Origin: Pseudoruminococcus_B sp937901805
Lineage (GTDB): Bacteria > Bacillota > Clostridia > Oscillospirales > Ruminococcaceae
Reading direction: 5' to 3'
DNA: 64,000 bases
NCBI GenBank assembly: GCA_963560245.1
Contig: CAUWNS010000005.1
Coordinates: 1-64,000, forward strand
Below are positions 35,804 through 43,558 of this stretch, piece after piece. Positions within the stretch are counted from its first letter, which is position 1. Every line of letters begins with the position of its first letter. Made by a program: the position numbers and the translations under genes. The notes under the pieces are model-generated. The model was not told the origin of the DNA and did no database searches. It saw only the letters and a list, made by a program, of their open reading frames with translations.

Positions 35804-36466
35804 ATGAATCATCAAACAAGCAGTATGTCACACATCAGGACATTGACGCAGCTCGCGATTTTGTCCGCCATTATCGCCGTTTTAGCATTTACGCCGCTCG
35901 GCTCAATTCCGCTTGGCGGCCCGATTGTCGCAACCATCGTACAGTTCCCCGTTGTTGTCGGGGCAATCCTGATGGGGCCTAAGGCCGGCGGTTTGCTCGG
36001 CGGGGTTTTCGGTTTGTGCAGTATGCTCTGGTTTACCATTTATGGTACGCCGACAGCCTTTGTATTCAGCCCATTCTACAGTTCTCAAATTGCGGCCGGA
36101 CCTATGCAGACAGCTCTCTATGCGGTGGGCGCTGTGATTACCTGTTTTGTTCCGCGGATTCTCATCGGTGTCATTTCCGCCTATGTATATCGGGCGGTGG
36201 CTAAAAAGGATAAGCGCCAGTTCTTCGCCTGCGGGCTTGCCGGCGTGGTTGGAGCAATGGTGAATACCATACTTGTCATGGGCTGTATCCTGCTGTTCTT
36301 TATGCAACCCTATGCAAATGCAAACGGCGTGCTTCCAGCAGCCCTGTGGGGGATCATTGGAACAACCATTGCAGTCAATGGCGTGTTGGAGGCAATTGTG
36401 ACCGGCGTATTGGTTGTGGCGATTGCAAAACCGCTTTTGGTAATTTCCAAGAAGAGAAAGGTATAA
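35804..36466 (+). CDS. ECF transporter S component
   Basis: 220 residues from ATG 35804, with GAGGAGG upstream; the open frame extends far upstream but is not coding there. Five or six membrane helices with the S-component pattern LTQLAILSAIIAVLAFTPLG, IVATIVQFPVVVGAILMGPKAGG and FVFSPF. It binds a vitamin or small cofactor precursor and borrows the shared EcfAAT energising module, which is not in this window. The substrate is unknown, and no known riboswitch is evident in the 217-bp upstream gap. Confidence 0.85.
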   Translation: MNHQTSSMSHIRTLTQLAILSAIIAVLAFTPLGSIPLGGPIVATIVQFPVVVGAILMGPKAGGLLGGVFGLCSMLWFTIYGTPTAFVFSPFYSSQIAAGPMQTALYAVGAVITCFVPRILIGVISAYVYRAVAKKDKRQFFACGLAGVVGAMVNTILVMGCILLFFMQPYANANGVLPAALWGIIGTTIAVNGVLEAIVTGVLVVAIAKPLLVISKKRKV

Positions 36467-36595
36467 GATGGATTTTGATTATGCGGCGGGCAGGCTCTCC
36501 TGTCCGCTGTTTTGTCTGCTCTTTTCAATAGAACTATGGACGTCATTTGAGGATATGGTAACATAGAGAAATCACAGGACAAGGGAGGAATTTTT

Positions 36596-37084
36596 ATGCC
36601 GGATTTGTTGTTCGAGACGCCGGAGTTTGTGTTTTCCTATCGTGTAGCTGGAATATGCATCCATAACGGCAAGATACTCCTGCAAAAGCCGACCAACGAT
36701 ACAGGGTTTTCTTTTCCGGGCGGACATGTGTCCTATGGAGAAACCCATGAACAGACGCTGGTTCGCGAGTTCCATGAAGAAATCGGAGCGGAAATTTCTG
36801 TTGGGCCGCTGCAGTGGGTTGGCGAGATTTTCTTTCCCTGGGGTAAGAAGCCCTGCCAGCAGATTTGCTTGTATTATTTGATTTCCATTACGGACAGCCA
36901 TACTCCCAGACAGGGCATGTTCTTGGCGCAAGAGCACTTACAGGGACGGGATTTTGAACTCGAATTTCATTGGGTTCCAATGGAAAACCTCCAGCAGATA
37001 AAGGTTTATCCGGAAGGTGCTGCTGCATACTTGAAGAACATGCACAGTGGGGTACAACATTTTGTTTGCCAGGACTGGGACTGA
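36596..37084 (+). CDS. Nudix hydrolase
   Basis: 162 residues. The complete Nudix box G-x5-E-x7-REUxEExGU is visible as GGHVSYGETHEQTLVREFHEEIG. It hydrolyses a nucleoside diphosphate linked to some group. A strong ribosome-binding site (AGGGAGGA) precedes the ATG. It is a single gene ended by a good terminator. Confidence 0.92.
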   Translation: MPDLLFETPEFVFSYRVAGICIHNGKILLQKPTNDTGFSFPGGHVSYGETHEQTLVREFHEEIGAEISVGPLQWVGEIFFPWGKKPCQQICLYYLISITDSHTPRQGMFLAQEHLQGRDFELEFHWVPMENLQQIKVYPEGAAAYLKNMHSGVQHFVCQDWD

Positions 37085-37120
37085 TTCGTGCTTGTGTTTC
37101 AGAGGAAAAGGCATTGAACA

Positions 37121-37162
37121 AAGCGTGCGGAAAGTAATCGGCTTTCCGCACGCTTTTTTTAC
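37121..37162 (+). terminator. Terminator of the Nudix gene
   Basis: A 14-bp stem AAGCGTGCGGAAAG/CTTTCCGCACGCTT with a 7-base loop, then a run of T. It also reaches the stop codon of the convergent MATE gene. Confidence 0.88.
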
Positions 37163-38526
37163 AAAACAGATGATTTTGTCTGATGTTTCGCCGCTTGCAT
37201 CCGTTTGGAGAGGAACAGATAAAATCCCGCGCACAGTAAAATCTGCACCAGAGAGGAACAGGGGGTTGCCAGTCCCACCTGGAACAGAGAAACAGGTACC
37301 AGCTTGCTCATAGCCAGAGAAACCGGGATCCGGATTCCAAAGGCGCCAATGATTCCCTGGATCATAACAAACAGCGTTTTTCCACAGCCGTTAAAATACC
37401 CGATCATACAAAACAGGAAAGAAACCAGCAGACAGTCAATCGCATAGGCTTTCAGGTACTCCGCGGCGGCGGCAATGACCTCGGGATCCCTGGCAAAAAT
37501 CCCCGCAAGCAGATCGCCGTGGAAATAGGAAAAATAAGCCATCAGAATGCCTATGCCAAAAGACGTCCCGATTCCATAAGCCAGCGCGCGGTTTACTCTC
37601 TCCGGTCTTTGTGCGCCGATATTGTGGGAAACAAAAGTCGCCATGGGCTGGTTGAAGGCGGAAGGAACCAGCATGATGAACCCACAGAGTTTTTCTGCGA
37701 TGCCAACGCCGGCAGAGGCGATCACACCTAGAGTGTTGACGATTGCAGTAATGGCCAAAAAGGAAATACTGACCAGAAGATCCTGGAAAGCGATGGGAAA
37801 GCCAAGCCGGAAAATGTGACCCATGCGTTTGATATCAAATGTAATGTCTTTTCTGTGGAAGGAAAACGGAAGCTGCTGACGCCGTATAATCAGCAGGGAG
37901 ATGAGTACGCTGATGGCTTGGGCGGCTACCGTCGCAACGGCGGCCCCCGCAGTCGCCATATGGAAGACGCCGACCAGAAGATAATCCCCGGCAATGTTGC
38001 AGACGCAGGCGATGGAGACGGTCATCAGCGGCATTCTGGAATTGCCGATTCCGCGGAAAATACTGCCCAGTACATTATAAGCTACAATAAACAGGGAACC
38101 CCCGCTGCAAATGCGCAGGTATTCAATGGTCGCGTCAAACGCCTCGGCAGGCGTCTGCATGATTTTGGAAATCGGGACGGAAAACGCTTCCATTATGACC
38201 GTAATGGTAACACCGATGATAGCAAACAATGTGATACTCGCGCCGATAATTTTTCCGGCCTCTTGCGGTTTTCCCTCTCCAATCTGCCGCCCTAACAGGA
38301 TGGTGGTGCCCATGGCAATCCCAACGACAAAGGAGGTCACCAGCTGCATCAGCCAGCTTCCTGTAGAAACGGCGGATACATCTGCGGCAGTGGCGAACTG
38401 CCCGACTGCCATCATGTCTACTGCCCCGTACATGGTCTGCAAAAACAGGGTTGCCAGAACGGGCAAGGCGAAACGAATCAAAGGAGAAAGAATCTTTCCC
38501 TGTGTAAAATTTTGCAATTGCTTCAT
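37159..38526 (-). CDS. MATE family efflux transporter (copy 4), attenuator-controlled
   Basis: 455 residues with about twelve membrane helices (KILSPLIRFALPVLATLFLQ..., AVDMMAVGQFATAADVSAV, GTTILLGRQIGEGKP). The ATG at 38526 has AGAAGGGGAG upstream. Unlike the other three MATE genes here, it has a consensus promoter, a short leader reading frame and a terminator hairpin in front of it. This points to induction by a translation-affecting compound, perhaps its own substrate. The physiological substrate is unknown. Confidence 0.92.
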   Translation of the reverse strand: MKQLQNFTQGKILSPLIRFALPVLATLFLQTMYGAVDMMAVGQFATAADVSAVSTGSWLMQLVTSFVVGIAMGTTILLGRQIGEGKPQEAGKIIGASITLFAIIGVTITVIMEAFSVPISKIMQTPAEAFDATIEYLRICSGGSLFIVAYNVLGSIFRGIGNSRMPLMTVSIACVCNIAGDYLLVGVFHMATAGAAVATVAAQAISVLISLLIIRRQQLPFSFHRKDITFDIKRMGHIFRLGFPIAFQDLLVSISFLAITAIVNTLGVIASAGVGIAEKLCGFIMLVPSAFNQPMATFVSHNIGAQRPERVNRALAYGIGTSFGIGILMAYFSYFHGDLLAGIFARDPEVIAAAAEYLKAYAIDCLLVSFLFCMIGYFNGCGKTLFVMIQGIIGAFGIRIPVSLAMSKLVPVSLFQVGLATPCSSLVQILLCAGFYLFLSKRMQAAKHQTKSSVL

Positions 38527-38561
38527 TTCAAAACTCCCCTTCTTGTTTTCGAGACGGTGAA

Positions 38562-38569
38562 TTCACCCT
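38562..38569. repeat. GGTGAATTCACC palindrome in the MATE leader
   Basis: A perfect 12-base palindrome spans about 38556-38567, between the leader terminator and the MATE start codon. AGGGTGAA at its edge repeats the AGGGTGAA at the leader start. It could be an operator or just a second small hairpin. Confidence 0.3.
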
Positions 38570-38570
38570 A

Positions 38571-38645
38571 TTACAACAAAAACCGGATAAGAGCAGGCAT
38601 TCCAGCCAGCATCTTATCCGGTTCCCATTTCTCCGAATGGTTCAC
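38571..38645 (-). CDS. Leader peptide upstream of MATE copy 4
   Basis: 24 codons from GTG 38645 to TAA 38571-38573. The peptide runs V-N-H-S-E-K-W-E-P-D-K-M-L... and ends PALIRFLL. GGAGG directly abuts the GTG, closer than usual, so initiation may be weak or start elsewhere. Codons about 8-12 form the first arm, and codons about 18-22 the second arm, of the terminator. A ribosome stalled in the first half would therefore prevent termination, as in attenuators of antibiotic-resistance genes. Its end resembles the MATE N terminus (SPLIRFALP), possibly by duplication. Confidence 0.5.
   Translation of the reverse strand: MNHSEKWEPDKMLAGMPALIRFLL
38575..38623 (-). terminator. Attenuator hairpin in the MATE leader
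   Basis: A perfect 12-bp outer stem (AACCGGATAAGA with TCTTATCCGGTT) continues as GCAGGC/GCCAGC with one mismatch and a 6-base loop, then TTTTTGTTGT on the minus strand. It lies between the promoter and the MATE start, so it must be bypassed for expression. Confidence 0.8.
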
Positions 38646-38664
38646 CCTCCGATGAACAACTGTT

Positions 38665-38693
38665 ATTATAAAAGGGAGAAACTAGTTTGTCAA
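38665..38693 (-). promoter_or_regulatory. Consensus promoter of the MATE copy 4 leader
   Basis: On the minus strand a perfect TTGACA (38693-38688), a 17-base spacer and a perfect TATAAT (38670-38665). This is full consensus, so control is expected after initiation. Confidence 0.85.
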
Positions 38694-38789
38694 ATTTATC
38701 CGGGAGAATCGTTGGGGGTATTCGTGGGAAAACTAAGGATCGTTCTGTTCCCAGAGGCCATTTTATAGAAAAGCGGGTTGAATATCTCC

Positions 38790-39656
38790 TTATTTCCGGT
38801 CAGTTTCATAATAGGCGTTGGCAAGGGTGCCAAACTGTTCCATACTCAGCTGTTCTGCCCTTGCGTTTGCCGGGATTCCAGCAGTTTCCAAAAGTTGGGC
38901 GGCTTGCTGTTTTGGAATCGACAGCCCGGAAGCCAGGGAGTTGGAAAGAGTTTTCCGCCGTTGGGAAAAAGAAGCTTTCACGACTTTGAAAAAACAGCTC
39001 TCCTCATGGATCTCAATGGGGGGATGCTCAAGCAAATCCAGACGGATGACCGCAGAATCTACGTCCGGCGCAGGAAGGAAAGAACCGCGTGAAACAGAAA
39101 ACAGCACCTGCGGCTCACTGTAGTACCGTACGGCAAGGCTGATTGCTCCGGCTGCCCGCGTACCCGGAAGCGCTGTAATCCTCTGTGCGGCTTCCTTTTG
39201 CACCATGACGGTAATGGAACGGATGGGGAGGTGCTGTTCAAGCAACGCCATCAGGATGGGCGAAGTGATATAATAGGGCAGATTCGCGCACACAATGACG
39301 TCCATCCCTGCAAATTCTTCGTCAATCACGCTTTGCAAATCAACTTTCAGGACGTCTTCGTTGATCACCCTGATGTTGTGGTAATCCGCCAAGGTTTCTT
39401 CCAAAACGGGGAGCAGGCGCTTGTCCAGCTCAATGGCGACTACTTTATCTGCACGGGAGGCAAGTTCCGCCGTCAAAACCCCGACCCCGGTGCCGATTTC
39501 GATCACACCCACCCCCGGAGCGGCGCCCGCCATTTCTGCCATTTTGGGACAGACAGAAGGGTTAATGATAAAGTTTTGCCCAAGGGCTTTGGAAAAATGA
39601 AACCCGTGCCGGGATAGAATTTCCCGGATGACAGCGGGATTTGAAAGATTTGGCAT
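38790..39656 (-). CDS. rsmA: 16S rRNA dimethyladenosine transferase
   Basis: 288 residues. It dimethylates A1518 and A1519 of 16S rRNA, late in small-subunit assembly. Motifs visible: KALGQNFIINP, SAM loop VIEIGTGVGVLT, acidic VVAIELDK, catalytic NLPYYITSP, and the C-terminal FSQRRKTLSNSL. The length is normal. The start ATG at 39656 has GGAAA upstream, fairly weak. It appears to be a single gene. Confidence 0.96.
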   Translation of the reverse strand: MPNLSNPAVIREILSRHGFHFSKALGQNFIINPSVCPKMAEMAGAAPGVGVIEIGTGVGVLTAELASRADKVVAIELDKRLLPVLEETLADYHNIRVINEDVLKVDLQSVIDEEFAGMDVIVCANLPYYITSPILMALLEQHLPIRSITVMVQKEAAQRITALPGTRAAGAISLAVRYYSEPQVLFSVSRGSFLPAPDVDSAVIRLDLLEHPPIEIHEESCFFKVVKASFSQRRKTLSNSLASGLSIPKQQAAQLLETAGIPANARAEQLSMEQFGTLANAYYETDRK

Positions 39657-39915
39657 ACTATTTTCCTTTCTTCTCTGTAAAATTGATGTAAAAATGCACT
39701 AAAAAAGTATAATTAAGTCCTGGTTCCTGTACAAATATCCAATAATGCGATTATACCATAAAAATCGGTGAAAAAATACAAAAAAACAGTTGCGAAAACG
39801 TCAAAAAAACAATATGATAGGGATAGACAAAGAAACAGATAGTATCTGTATTTTGTTAAATTTTCATCAATCATATGCACGGGACACTATATCTCGTGGA
39901 AAAGGGAGTGAATCT

Positions 39916-40404
39916 ATGAGCAGGAGAGACAAGCTGAACTATTACCTGGATATTGCTGAGGCAGTCATCGACAGGGGAACCTGTATTCGCCGTAATTTTG
40001 GCGCAATCATTGTCAAAAACGATCAGATTATCTCTACCGGCTATGTAGGAGCGCCTCGTGGAAGAAAGAACTGCTGCGATCTGGGTTATTGCACCAGGGA
40101 ACAGCTCAATATTCCACGGGGGGAGCGGTATGAGCTTTGCCGTTCTGTTCATGCGGAGCAAAACGCAATCATTGCAGCTTCCCGCAGCGATATGATTGGA
40201 AGCACGCTGTTTTTGGTAGGACGCGACTATAAGACGAAGGAATTGGTCAAAGGTGCAAATCCCTGTGCATTGTGCAAACGTATGATTATCAACGCAGGGA
40301 TTGCTCAGGTGGTTGTCCGTGATACCCACGATGAGTACCGGATGATTGACGTACAGTCCTGGGTAGAACATGATGATTCGCTTACCGGGGAAAGAGGATA
40401 TTGA
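39916..40404 (+). CDS. dCMP/cytidine deaminase family zinc enzyme (ComEB-like)
   Basis: 162 residues from ATG 39916 (GGGAGTG upstream); an in-frame ATG at 39790 lacks a ribosome-binding site. The zinc motifs H79-A-E81 (SVHAEQNAI) and P116-C117-x2-C120 are intact. The insert CCDLGYC...EQLNIPRGERYELC between them is typical of ComEB-like dCMP deaminases. It probably converts dCMP to dUMP for thymidylate synthesis. Confidence 0.9.
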   Translation: MSRRDKLNYYLDIAEAVIDRGTCIRRNFGAIIVKNDQIISTGYVGAPRGRKNCCDLGYCTREQLNIPRGERYELCRSVHAEQNAIIAASRSDMIGSTLFLVGRDYKTKELVKGANPCALCKRMIINAGIAQVVVRDTHDEYRMIDVQSWVEHDDSLTGERGY

Positions 40405-40414
40405 CAAGACAGGT

Positions 40415-40446
40415 ATACCCATTTCACACGAGTGTGAAATGGGTAT
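40415..40446 (+). terminator. Terminator of the deaminase gene
   Basis: A perfect 15-bp stem ATACCCATTTCACAC/GTGTGAAATGGGTAT with a GA centre. The following T run is poor. Confidence 0.7.
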
Positions 40447-40474
40447 TTGCAACCTTAATCTTTTTTGGAAAATT

Positions 40475-40490
40475 TTGCGTAAAAACGCAA
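40475..40490. promoter_or_regulatory. TTGCGT-AAAA-ACGCAA inverted repeat before pflB
   Basis: A perfect 6-bp inverted repeat with a 4-base AT centre, 39 bases upstream of the pflB start. The spacing resembles sites for Crp/Fnr-type or Rex redox regulators, but it matches neither consensus exactly. No convincing -35/-10 pair could be assigned next to it. Confidence 0.4.
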
Positions 40491-40528
40491 TTTTCATAAA
40501 AAATTAATGTGTTTAGGGAGGAAAAGAA

Positions 40529-42742
40529 ATGGATTTCAAACATGGTCAGTATGATAATGAGATTAATGTCAGGGATTTCATTGTCGACAACTATACCCCA
40601 TATGACGGGGATGATTCCTTTTTGGAAGGACCAACCGACCGTACACAGGCTCTGTGGAAGGAAGTCCGTACATTGATGGACGAAGAGCATGCAAAGGGCG
40701 GCGTCCTCGATATTGACAACCACACAATTTCAACGATTACCGCTCATAAGCCGGGTTATATTGACAAGGAGAAGGAAACGATTGTCGGGCTCCAGACCGA
40801 CGCCCCTCTCAAACGCGCCATTATGCCGTTTGGCGGAATCCGTATGGTCCGCACTTCTCTGAAAGCGTATGGCAAAGAGATGGATCCCCAGGTGGAAGAG
40901 ATTTTCAAATATCGGAAAACCCACAATGACGGCGTGTTCGACGTCTATACGGACGAGATGAAAAAAGCTCGCCATAACGGGATTATTACCGGCTTGCCGG
41001 ATGCCTATGGGCGCGGCAGGATCATCGGCGATTACCGCAGGGTTCCGCTGTATGGTGTGGATTTCCTGATTGAGCAGAAGAAAAAGGCTCTGCAAGGCAT
41101 GGATGCGGACTACTTCAACAGCCCGCTGATCCGCCAGAGGGAGGAAACTTCCGAACAGATCCGCGCTTTAGAAGAGCTCAAGGAGATGGCGGCAAGCTAT
41201 GGTTATGATATCTCCCAGCCTGCTAAGGATACCAAGGAAGCAATCCAGTGGCTGTATTTTGCCTATCTTGCTGCGGTGAAGGAGCAAAACGGCGCGGCGA
41301 TGTCTTTAGGACGCGTCTCCACATTTTTGGATATCTATGCACAGCGTGATCTGGAAAACGGCGTTTACACGGAAAGCCAGATTCAGGAGTTTATCGACCA
41401 CTTTGTTATGAAACTGCGCATGGTGCGCTTCCTGCGCACCCCGGCCTATGACGAGCTGTTCTCCGGAGATCCGACTTGGATCACGGAATCCATCGGCGGT
41501 ATGTGCCTGGACGGGCGCCACATGGTTACCAAGATGAGCTATCGTTTCCTGCATACCCTGGTAAACCTGGGGCCTGCTCCGGAGCCGAATATGACCATTT
41601 TGTGGAGCCCAAGCCTGCCGGATAACTTTAAGAAGTTCTGTGCGCGCCTTTCCATTGAGACCTCCTCTATCCAGTATGAGAACGACGAGCTGATGCGGGA
41701 AAAATTCGGCGACGACTATGGAATTGCCTGCTGTGTCTCCGCCATGCGCATTGGCAAGCAGATGCAGTTCTTTGGCGCGCGTGCAAACCTTGCGAAAGCA
41801 CTGCTTTATGCGCTCAACGGAGGAAAAGACGAGCGCTATAACGATCAGGTTGCTCCTGTTACCGAACCGGTAGGCGACGGCTACCTCAACTACGACGATG
41901 TTCTGGCGCGTTTTGACCATATCTGCGACTGGCTCGCAAAACTCTATATCAATACGCTCAATATCATCCACTATATGCACGATAAGTATTGTTATGAGAG
42001 AATCCAGATGGCGCTGCATGATGAGGAGATTATAAGGACCTCTGCATGCGGAATCGCCGGCCTGTCCGTTGTAGCAGACAGCTTGTCCGCCATTAAATAT
42101 GCCAGGGTCAAGCCAATCCGCGGGGAAAACGGCCTGATTACCGATTTTGAAATTGAAGGCGATTATCCGAAATTCGGCAACAACGATCCGCGTGTCGATG
42201 AAATCGCTATTGAAGTTGTCAAAAACTTTATGAAGAAGCTCCAGAATCGGAAAACCTACCGTGAAAGCAAACCGACGATGTCCATTTTGACCATCACTTC
42301 CAACGTGGTTTATGGAAAGAAGACCGGCTCTACTCCGGATGGAAGAAAAGCGGGGGAACCGTTTGCACCGGGTGCAAACCCCATGCATGGACGGGATTCC
42401 CACGGCTGTGTCGCCTCCATGATGTCGGTTGCTAAGCTGCCTTATGAATACAGCGAAGATGGTATTTCCTATACTTTCTCCATTGTACCGGGGGCGCTTG
42501 GAAAGAGTGAAGATCAGAGGGCGGAAAATCTGGTCGGACTGCTCGATGGATATTTCAAAGAAGAAGGCCACCACATCAACGTCAATGTCATGAATCGGGA
42601 AGTTTTGCTGGATGCAATGGATCATCCTGAGCTGTATCCGCAGCTGACGATCCGCGTGTCCGGATATGCAGTAAACTTCATTAAGCTCAGCAGAGAACAG
42701 CAGATGGATGTTATTAACCGGACATTCCATACACGTTTTTAA
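40529..42742 (+). CDS. pflB: Formate C-acetyltransferase (pyruvate formate-lyase)
   Basis: 737 residues. It cleaves pyruvate with CoA to acetyl-CoA and formate by a glycyl-radical mechanism. The active-site pair C401-C402 lies in YGIACCVSAMRIGKQMQFFGAR. The glycyl radical residue is G712 in RVSGYAVNFIKLS. All conserved blocks are present and the length is typical. GGGAGGAAAAG precedes the ATG. The activating enzyme follows 87 bp downstream after a partial terminator. Confidence 0.97.
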   Translation: MDFKHGQYDNEINVRDFIVDNYTPYDGDDSFLEGPTDRTQALWKEVRTLMDEEHAKGGVLDIDNHTISTITAHKPGYIDKEKETIVGLQTDAPLKRAIMPFGGIRMVRTSLKAYGKEMDPQVEEIFKYRKTHNDGVFDVYTDEMKKARHNGIITGLPDAYGRGRIIGDYRRVPLYGVDFLIEQKKKALQGMDADYFNSPLIRQREETSEQIRALEELKEMAASYGYDISQPAKDTKEAIQWLYFAYLAAVKEQNGAAMSLGRVSTFLDIYAQRDLENGVYTESQIQEFIDHFVMKLRMVRFLRTPAYDELFSGDPTWITESIGGMCLDGRHMVTKMSYRFLHTLVNLGPAPEPNMTILWSPSLPDNFKKFCARLSIETSSIQYENDELMREKFGDDYGIACCVSAMRIGKQMQFFGARANLAKALLYALNGGKDERYNDQVAPVTEPVGDGYLNYDDVLARFDHICDWLAKLYINTLNIIHYMHDKYCYERIQMALHDEEIIRTSACGIAGLSVVADSLSAIKYARVKPIRGENGLITDFEIEGDYPKFGNNDPRVDEIAIEVVKNFMKKLQNRKTYRESKPTMSILTITSNVVYGKKTGSTPDGRKAGEPFAPGANPMHGRDSHGCVASMMSVAKLPYEYSEDGISYTFSIVPGALGKSEDQRAENLVGLLDGYFKEEGHHINVNVMNREVLLDAMDHPELYPQLTIRVSGYAVNFIKLSREQQMDVINRTFHTRF

Positions 42743-42755
42743 ACTACCGTAAAAA

Positions 42756-42807
42756 AGGGGGACGCCGCAGGATAATTTGAGTTTTGCGGTGCTCCTCTCT
42801 TTTTTTG
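42756..42807 (+). terminator. Partial terminator between pflB and pflA
   Basis: A GC-rich imperfect stem with the core CCGCA...TGCGG extended by GGGG/CTCC pairs, then T7. It would reduce but not abolish transcription of pflA, fitting a catalytic activase needed in small amounts. Confidence 0.65.
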
Positions 42808-42829
42808 TAATAAACCGGGGGGGTCATTT

Positions 42830-43558
42830 ATGAACAGGGAAATTACAGGAAGAATCCATTCGATTGAATCGTTTGGTTCCGTTGATGGACCAGGGATCCG
42901 CTATGTTTTGTTTGTACAGGGATGTCCTCTGAAATGTCTTTACTGCCATAATCCGGACACCTGGGCCTTTGACGGCGGAAAAATAGTTACTGCGGGAGAA
43001 ATGGTGGATGATATTGTTACCTACCGTAATTTTATTGAAAAGGGCGGCGTTACCATCTCGGGAGGAGAACCCCTGCTTCAGCAGGAATTTTGTGCAGAAA
43101 TTCTGGACGGCTGCCATGAACACGGGCTGCATACAGCCCTGGATACCTCCGGCATTATACCTGTAGAGATGGTACGGGACACTTTGGACAAGGCAGATCT
43201 GATTTTGCTTGATATCAAATCCATTGATAATGCCATGTGTGAAAAAATTACCGGTGCTTCCAACCGCAATGCACTGGAAACCTTACGTTACCGGGAAGAG
43301 CGGGGAATGGATGTCTGGATTCGCCATGTTGTAGTACCAGGATATACGCTGGATTTTAAGATGCTGGAAAAAATGGCGGATTTCCTGAAGGATTTCGCTT
43401 GTATTAAGAAGGTGGAACTTCTGCCGTTCCACAAGATGGGGGAGTATAAGTGGAAAGAATTGAACCGCCCCTATTTCTTAACCGATGTGCCAGAACCTGC
43501 GGAAGAGGATATGAAAAAAGCTGCCGAGATTTTCGGCAGCCGGGGAATTAAGCTTTAG
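42830..43558 (+). CDS. pflA: Pyruvate formate-lyase activating enzyme (radical SAM)
   Basis: 242 residues. It generates the glycyl radical on PflB. The radical SAM cysteines are C32-x3-C36-x2-C39 (CPLKCLYC) after SFGSVDGPGIRYVLF. TISGGEPLLQ is the SAM-binding GGE motif. It overlaps the end of the convergent surface-protein gene by 11 bases. Confidence 0.97.
   Translation: MNREITGRIHSIESFGSVDGPGIRYVLFVQGCPLKCLYCHNPDTWAFDGGKIVTAGEMVDDIVTYRNFIEKGGVTISGGEPLLQQEFCAEILDGCHEHGLHTALDTSGIIPVEMVRDTLDKADLILLDIKSIDNAMCEKITGASNRNALETLRYREERGMDVWIRHVVVPGYTLDFKMLEKMADFLKDFACIKKVELLPFHKMGEYKWKELNRPYFLTDVPEPAEEDMKKAAEIFGSRGIKL

Noticed and set aside
41306..42730. 474-codon open frame antisense to pflB
   Set aside because: It lies wholly within a certain pflB gene and has no recognisable protein features.
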